A stretch of DNA of 64,000 nt from Flavobacterium frigidimaris (GTDB taxonomy: Bacteria > Bacteroidota > Bacteroidia > Flavobacteriales > Flavobacteriaceae). Positions 59,253 through 64,000 of this stretch are shown one piece after another (position 1 is the first letter of the stretch; every line of letters starts with the position of its first letter). The notes under the pieces were generated by a model. It had not been told where the DNA came from. It saw nothing but the letters and a program-made list of their open reading frames with translations, and did not search any database. The stretch covers positions 1-64,000 of the forward strand of contig FQWG01000003.1 of assembly GCA_900129595.1 (NCBI GenBank), in the 5' to 3' direction. Both the position numbers and the translations under genes were made by a program.

Positions 59253-59367
59253 CAGGGCGTGACCATATTTACAAAAGGCGCTGTTTAGCAAACCGTTTAT
59301 ATGCGCCTTTCGCAAATCCGGTCGGGCTATACGCACTACTTCGGTAGTGAGCTCCTATCCCTCACGC
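59253..59367. repeat. Structured dispersed repeat with UUCG hairpin
   Basis: The element has inverted ends, GCGTGA (59257-59262) and TCACGC (59362-59367). An internal 8-bp hairpin, AAAGGCGC (59274-59281) with GCGCCTTT (59303-59310), is followed by CCGGTCGGGCTAT and the tetraloop hairpin CACTAC-TTCG-GTAGTG (59334-59349). From memory, similar repeats with CGGTCGGGCTAT and CTATCCCTCACGC lie between genes in many Flavobacteria. It holds no ORF, and the role is unknown. Confidence 0.7.
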
Positions 59368-59444
59368 AAAAATAAGAACTAATCTTTTTCAAAAAAACAC
59401 CCACCAGATTTCAAAAACCCGTTAGATATTCCTATTCCTTCTAA

Positions 59445-61829
59445 TTATCTCGCTCTGTTTTTCTCATCTTCATTTCCAAAATCACGTTGACTAACATTAA
59501 TCTTTTTATTTCCAAAATTATAAACAACAGACAAACGGGCAAATCGGTTACTTTCATTTTGGTTATAAACTTGTTTTACACCATTTACAATCGAGACATC
59601 ATTTTTGAGATAAGATGTATTAAAAATATCATTTACCAAAACAGCAATCTGCAATGTTTTGTTAAGCAAATCCTGTTTAAAACCAATATTTAAACTTGAA
59701 GTATATCCTGTTTCATATAAACCGCTTTTGTAAGGCGAAGTATAGTTAAAATCTACCTGCAGTTTAGTTGCCTTGCCCAACGAAAAAGTATTATTTGTCG
59801 AAAAATTGATTTCAAGACTATTTGCCGGTATTGCATTGATATCTTTTGTAAATTTTATATCAGATCCTAAAAAATACAATGAGTTCTCACTCTGCCACCA
59901 ATCGGCAAAATTAGCTGAATACGTTTCACCAACTCCATAATTGATCCCTTTAAAATAATTCTCTCTCGATACAATTTGCGTCATTCTTTCCGGATTCGCA
60001 GTAAAAATCACACCATAGCCATCTGTAATTGCATTGACAAAAACACTGCTTCTCCATATTTTCTTATACGAATGCGAAAATTCAAAATTATCACTAAAAG
60101 AAGGCTTCAAAAACGGATTTCCTTCTGAATAACTATTACTACTGATATAAACACGAAACGGATTCAATAAAGAAAAACTCGGCCTTTGGATTCTTCTTCC
60201 GTAGTTCAAACTAAAATTATTATTTTCATTTCTATTATAAGATGCATAAAAAGTTGGAAATAATTTAAGGTAGTTGTTTATCGTTTCCTGATTCAGATTT
60301 TCCGAAAAACCATTTGTTTGTGTATTCTCTAATCGCAATCCAGCCTGCAAATTCCATTTTTCATTGATTTTTTTATCTGCACTAATATAAAACGCCTGAT
60401 TATTTTCGGTATATCTAAATTGATTCGTCTGATTCATCTCTAAAACCGGAATTCCGGTAATGGTATTAAAAAAAATAACATCGCTTTTACTTTTTGTAAA
60501 ACTCACTTTTGCTCCATACGATAAGTTGAGTGCTTGAAGCGGATGTTCCATATCAGCCTTGAAACTCAAATTATCAATACCCTGATTTGAAATATTTCTT
60601 CCGGATTGGTTGACCTCGACAAAGGTTCCGTCTGACAAATAATTGTTTGCAGTAAAATTTCTGTCGAATTTTGAATTATAATCAAAATAATCAACGTCGA
60701 ATGATAATTTTCGATTGAGAGAATCAATTTTGGTAATCAAATGCAAATTATAAGTCTGATTACCCGATTTCCTGTCTAAAAAACTCTCATTGATAATATA
60801 ACTCTCTAATTGATTCTTAGAATTATATTTATTGATTCTGATATCCGAGTCAAAATCAGGATTGCTTTTATCTTTCAGGAGCTGAAAACCAATGGTTGTT
60901 CTTTCAGAAAGATCATAATCCAGAGCTACTTTTCCGGAAAAGTTTTCCTCATTCAGTTTTGTTATAACATCCATTTTCGAAAGCCCTTCTATAAAATACA
61001 TATCCAGACCTTCCTTAATATTTTTAGCACCTGCTTTTCCATTAATACTGGCCGAAAACCTAAACTTATTTTTATTATAAAAGAAATTATTCCTTACAGC
61101 ATAAATTCCGTATTTATTTTGATCATAAGATGCCGTACTTGTATTTTTCCAGGAATTACGAGCCCCTTTTTTCATTATAATATTAATCAGTCCGCCTGTT
61201 CCTTCGGCTTCAAACTTTGAAGAAGGATTACTTATAATTTCGATGTTTTTAATATCACTTGCCGAAATAGATTTCAGGAACTCATTTAATTCTTCAGCCG
61301 TTAGCTCAATCATTCTTCCATCAATCATCACACGAGAAGTTCCTTTTCCTAATATAGTTATAGCATTGTTTTGCACTACAACTCCCGGCGCTGTATTGAT
61401 AGCGCTCAAAGCATCTCCGCCAACGTTAGTAACATTATTTTCAAGATTATATACCACACGATCTATTTTTTGTTCGATCGTATTTTTTCTGGACTGAATG
61501 ACAACTTCTCCCAAATTCGTTACATTTTCCTTTACGACAATCAACCCCAAATCAATGTTTTTTTCTATTGTGATTACTTTATCAAATTCAGCATATCCCT
61601 GAAGGCTAATTTTTACTTTATAAAATCCTTTATTCAAAATCAGTTCAAAACTGCCATCTTCTTTTGTTGTTGCTCCGTTTATAATTTTACCCTCCTGATT
61701 TAAGATTACAACATCCGTCCATGCTAATGGTATTTTTTCATCGGCAACTTTTCCGTTTAATTTAAAGGATGCTTGTGCTAAACAAAAAAGAGGTAATAAT
61801 AAAAAGATAAAGAGGTTCAGTTTTTTCAT
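59445..61829 (-). CDS. TonB-dependent outer membrane beta-barrel receptor
   Basis: The 794-residue protein has a signal peptide (MKKLNLFIFLLLPLFCLAQ), a carboxypeptidase-regulatory-like domain (FKLNGKVADEKIPLAW, DGSFELILNKGFYKVKISL), a plug with GTSRVMIDGRMIELT and GGLINIIMKKG, and a C-terminal beta-barrel with many aromatic strands. The layout is that of the outer membrane family that relies on TonB. The ligand is not evident, and no SusD partner is present, so it probably imports a small molecule or acts in sensing. Confidence 0.9.
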   Translation of the reverse strand: MKKLNLFIFLLLPLFCLAQASFKLNGKVADEKIPLAWTDVVILNQEGKIINGATTKEDGSFELILNKGFYKVKISLQGYAEFDKVITIEKNIDLGLIVVKENVTNLGEVVIQSRKNTIEQKIDRVVYNLENNVTNVGGDALSAINTAPGVVVQNNAITILGKGTSRVMIDGRMIELTAEELNEFLKSISASDIKNIEIISNPSSKFEAEGTGGLINIIMKKGARNSWKNTSTASYDQNKYGIYAVRNNFFYNKNKFRFSASINGKAGAKNIKEGLDMYFIEGLSKMDVITKLNEENFSGKVALDYDLSERTTIGFQLLKDKSNPDFDSDIRINKYNSKNQLESYIINESFLDRKSGNQTYNLHLITKIDSLNRKLSFDVDYFDYNSKFDRNFTANNYLSDGTFVEVNQSGRNISNQGIDNLSFKADMEHPLQALNLSYGAKVSFTKSKSDVIFFNTITGIPVLEMNQTNQFRYTENNQAFYISADKKINEKWNLQAGLRLENTQTNGFSENLNQETINNYLKLFPTFYASYNRNENNNFSLNYGRRIQRPSFSLLNPFRVYISSNSYSEGNPFLKPSFSDNFEFSHSYKKIWRSSVFVNAITDGYGVIFTANPERMTQIVSRENYFKGINYGVGETYSANFADWWQSENSLYFLGSDIKFTKDINAIPANSLEINFSTNNTFSLGKATKLQVDFNYTSPYKSGLYETGYTSSLNIGFKQDLLNKTLQIAVLVNDIFNTSYLKNDVSIVNGVKQVYNQNESNRFARLSVVYNFGNKKINVSQRDFGNEDEKNRAR

Positions 61830-61905
61830 AATTTCTAGTTTTTACTTGTTCGATTAATTTGAAGCAAAGTTGCCTTAGAAATTTTCTGTACGCGACCGAC
61901 AAAAA

Positions 61906-61946
61906 AAAGTCGAACCAATTTTCTCAACAGAAATTAGTTCGACTTT
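61906..61946 (-). terminator. Terminator of the AraC-type gene
   Basis: AAAGTCGAAC pairs with GTTCGACTTT, and inner AATTT bases pair with AAATT. A T-run follows on the minus strand. A near-consensus -7 for the receptor (CAACTTTG) lies at 61865-61872. Confidence 0.85.
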
Positions 61947-61982
61947 ATTAAACCTAACGTACGACTTTTTACAAACCGTTAA

Positions 61983-63128
61983 TTATGAATCATTTCTATA
62001 AGCTGTAGGCGTTAGATTAGTATATTTTTTAAAAGAAGTATTAAACGAAGATTTTGAATTAAAACCTACTTCATATAAAATTTCCAAAACCGTAAGCTGA
62101 CTTTTTGATTGATCTTTCAAAATATTCATGGCTTTCTGAATGCGATATTCGTTTACAAAATCAAAAAAATGCTGGTCGATATGATGATTAATCAAGACTG
62201 ATAAATCCCGAACCGGAATATTAATCTGGTTAGAAAGTTCCTGAATTGTAAGCGACGGATCAAGAAAAGGTTCTTTTTCTGCCATATAATCTTTCAATGC
62301 CGAGATTTGTAATGTAATTGCCTCGCTTTTATTATTTTTGACTTCAGCAATACTGGTTTCCTTAGGTAAAATATCTCTTGCCAATTGCAATTTAGAATCG
62401 ATACCTCTAAAAAGGTCAGGATGGTTTAATGCTTTTAGTACAAACCAACAAATTATGACTAGTAGTAAAAATTGCAATACTACATTGGCCCAGATCCATA
62501 ATAACTCAAAATCAGCATATCTTAAACCATTCTTTGCTATAGATAAATAATACAAAGTAAAGAGCACAGTAGATATCTGAATTAACCATTTATAAATTGA
62601 AGTCCTGGGATTGGTATAATTTTCCTGATATATCGCTCTGTACTTTCTTAAAACAGAAAAAACTGCAATACTATAAAACACGACTTGAATTGCTCCAATA
62701 GACAACAAAGAGTAGAATTCAGGCATTTGATTATGATGATCATAAAACTTCATTTTTTCTACATCATCTACAAAGTACAGTCTAAAAGCAAAAATTAGAT
62801 TTTCAGCTATAAATGGAGCTAAGTGAAGTAGATATTTGGGGCTTAATCGAAAATCAGTGAAACAAACGGATACTATATATAGGTAAAAAACAGGTAATAT
62901 TAAGGAACTGGTAGTCCATCTGAAAAATTCTAAATTGAGGTGTTCTTTAATAAAATTCTCATTAATAAAAAGCCCACTATTATCAATGGCAAAAAGCAAT
63001 AAATAGGCAGCAAATAATCTGTTTGATATTTTATTATTTGTTTCTACAGTCAACAAAAAGAAAGCTAGCAAAAGAGCAACAAAAGCTGACATCCAAGACA
63101 TTCCTATTAAAAAGCTTACTATATCCAT
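61983..63128 (-). CDS. Membrane-linked AraC-family regulator
   Basis: The start is ATG 63128 (381 residues, MDIVSFLIGMSWMSAFVALL), directly after its promoter element. About seven membrane helices fill residues 1-240. The C-terminal AraC domain has two helix-turn-helix units, LTIQELSNQINIPVRDLSVL and LTVLEILYEVGFNSKSSFNT, and ends NLTPTAYR. It may sense a ligand in the membrane and act on the adjacent TonB-type receptor. This last point is inference from position. Confidence 0.87.
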   Translation of the reverse strand: MDIVSFLIGMSWMSAFVALLLAFFLLTVETNNKISNRLFAAYLLLFAIDNSGLFINENFIKEHLNLEFFRWTTSSLILPVFYLYIVSVCFTDFRLSPKYLLHLAPFIAENLIFAFRLYFVDDVEKMKFYDHHNQMPEFYSLLSIGAIQVVFYSIAVFSVLRKYRAIYQENYTNPRTSIYKWLIQISTVLFTLYYLSIAKNGLRYADFELLWIWANVVLQFLLLVIICWFVLKALNHPDLFRGIDSKLQLARDILPKETSIAEVKNNKSEAITLQISALKDYMAEKEPFLDPSLTIQELSNQINIPVRDLSVLINHHIDQHFFDFVNEYRIQKAMNILKDQSKSQLTVLEILYEVGFNSKSSFNTSFKKYTNLTPTAYRNDS

Positions 63129-63149
63129 TAATTTTTTTAGATTATTCAA

Positions 63150-63157
63150 CAAATATA
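63150..63157 (-). promoter_or_regulatory. -7 promoter element of the AraC-type gene
   Basis: The minus strand reads TATATTTG, 22 bases before the chosen ATG. A longer start at 63212 would be upstream of it. Confidence 0.55.
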
Positions 63158-63277
63158 ATATTTTAGTTCTTTTAATAAGATTCTTAGAAACAATCGTTGT
63201 ATAAGAATTCAAAGAAAAAAAATATTCTAATCTTTACTACTTTACGTTCTAAATTTCGGGATTGCAATAAAAAAGAT

Positions 63278-63285
63278 TAATTTTG
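63278..63285 (+). promoter_or_regulatory. -7 promoter element of murQ
   Basis: TAATTTTG, 25 bases before the ATG at 63310. Confidence 0.55.
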
Positions 63286-63309
63286 AGCCGGCTTAATTAA
63301 CACAAAAAA

Positions 63310-64000
63310 ATGGCATTTACCAAAACAACAGAACAATCTTCAAAATACGAACATTTAGAGATAATGTCTCTGCATGAATTGCTGACCAACATCAATCAGG
63401 AGGACAAAACTGTTCCAAATGCAGTCGAAAAAGCAATCCCACAAATTGAAGCACTTGTGGCAAAAGTGGTCGCTAAACTAAAACTTGGCGGGAGATTGTT
63501 TTATATAGGAGCCGGAACATCCGGTCGTTTAGGTGTTGTTGATGCCTCTGAATGCCCTCCCACTTTTGGCGTTCCTTTTGATTTAGTAAATGGTATTATT
63601 GCCGGGGGTGACAGCGCTATTCGCCGTGCCGTAGAAAATGCCGAAGATAATGCCACACAAGCCTGGATCGATTTACAAAACAATAATATAGGTGCAAATG
63701 ATGTCGTTATTGGTATTGCTGCTTCCGGAACAACTCCTTATGTCATTGGCGGTTTAGAAACCTGCAATCAAAATAATATCCTTACCGGCTGTATTACCAA
63801 TAATGCAGGAAGTCCGCTGGCGCTAACAGCTCAATTTCCTGTTGAAGTAGTTGTAGGTCCTGAATTTATTACCGGAAGTTCCAGAATGAAAGCCGGAACA
63901 GCTCAAAAATTAGTTTTGAATATGATTTCTACAGCAGCAATGATTCAAATAGGAAAAGTAAAGGGCAACAAAATGGTTGATATGCAACTAAGCAATATTA
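63310..64000 (+). CDS. murQ: N-acetylmuramic acid 6-phosphate etherase, 5' part
   Basis: MurQ removes lactate from MurNAc-6-phosphate in cell-wall recycling. The window holds the first 230 codons and is open to the edge. The SIS-type fold shows GAGTSGRLGVVDASECPP with the catalytic Glu, IAGGDSAIRRAVENAED, IAASGTTPYVIGG, GSPLA and ITGSSRMKAGTAQKL. The start at ATG 63310 follows its promoter. Length and end cannot be judged here. Confidence 0.95.
   Translation, partial: MAFTKTTEQSSKYEHLEIMSLHELLTNINQEDKTVPNAVEKAIPQIEALVAKVVAKLKLGGRLFYIGAGTSGRLGVVDASECPPTFGVPFDLVNGIIAGGDSAIRRAVENAEDNATQAWIDLQNNNIGANDVVIGIAASGTTPYVIGGLETCNQNNILTGCITNNAGSPLALTAQFPVEVVVGPEFITGSSRMKAGTAQKLVLNMISTAAMIQIGKVKGNKMVDMQLSNI

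Noticed and set aside
1-64000. tRNA, rRNA, CRISPR array or insertion sequence
   Set aside because: I found no tRNA-like T-arm with paired stems, no regular spacer-repeat array, and no transposase or integrase ORF.

Overview
The window looks like chromosome from a Flavobacterium-type member of the Bacteroidetes. Supporting signs are low GC, start sites without Shine-Dalgarno sequences, many promoters with the Bacteroidetes -7 element TAnnTTTG, secreted proteins with type IX-like C-terminal tails, a fused ccoNO gene, and family neighbourhoods such as rlmD-DUF6452-DUF6048 and def-DUF5606-mazG. I see no prophage, insertion sequence, CRISPR array, tRNA or rRNA. It is mostly core chromosome with many short transcription units on both strands, closed by strong hairpin terminators.

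Layout. 0-9 kb: an orphan ParB-like protein, a 25-residue membrane peptide, two tandem LamG-like secreted paralogs, a CBS/cysteine-synthase-like enzyme, an oligopeptidase B with a detached signal-peptide-like leader, YbaB and threonine aldolase. 8.6-16 kb: prfB with its programmed frameshift, an unknown membrane protein, msrB, lpxD, an acyl-CoA carboxylase beta subunit, DoxX and two small unknown membrane proteins. 16-27 kb: a microaerobic respiration block made of hemN, a TauE/UreH-like membrane protein, ccoH, ccoG, ccoP, ccoQ, ccoNO, ccoS, ccoI and an Fnr-type regulator. 27-34 kb: mazG, DUF5606, def, a FUSC membrane protein, mqo and ruvX. 34-43 kb: envelope genes (LTA-synthase-like phosphotransferase, two glycosyltransferases and a GT9, a Kdo-kinase-like protein, an acyltransferase) with an Aer-like PAS protein and dapD among them. 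43-52 kb: a Sua5/YrdC protein, cysteine desulfurase, a duplicated-domain lipoprotein, an Smr protein, DUF1003, the cysE-cysM operon, an aldo/keto reductase and a histidine kinase. 52-64 kb: rlmD with two envelope DUF genes, a racemase, an RlmL-like methyltransferase, a second methyltransferase, a ZIP transporter, a structured dispersed repeat, a TonB-type outer membrane receptor, a membrane-linked AraC regulator, and the start of murQ running off the end.

How the genes work together. The clearest system is the cbb3 oxidase block. Palindromes of the Fnr type (TGAT-N4-ATCA) lie upstream of hemN, ccoS-ccoNO and ccoI. At all three the box centre is exactly 33 bp from the centre of a -7-like element, the geometry of an activator sitting near -41. 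The fnr-like gene lies divergently beside ccoI. This suggests one low-oxygen regulon joining oxygen-independent haem synthesis, copper delivery and the oxidase. A second theme is sulfur and cysteine: cysE-cysM, a second PLP synthase and a cysteine desulfurase.

Other points worth checking are the in-frame TAA between a signal-peptide-like leader and oligopeptidase B, likely leaderless or nearly leaderless starts of rlmD and the cysteine desulfurase, recurrent AAAGG-rich inverted repeats between genes, and a dispersed repeat with a UUCG hairpin at 59253-59367. I found no clear novel defence or mobile system.
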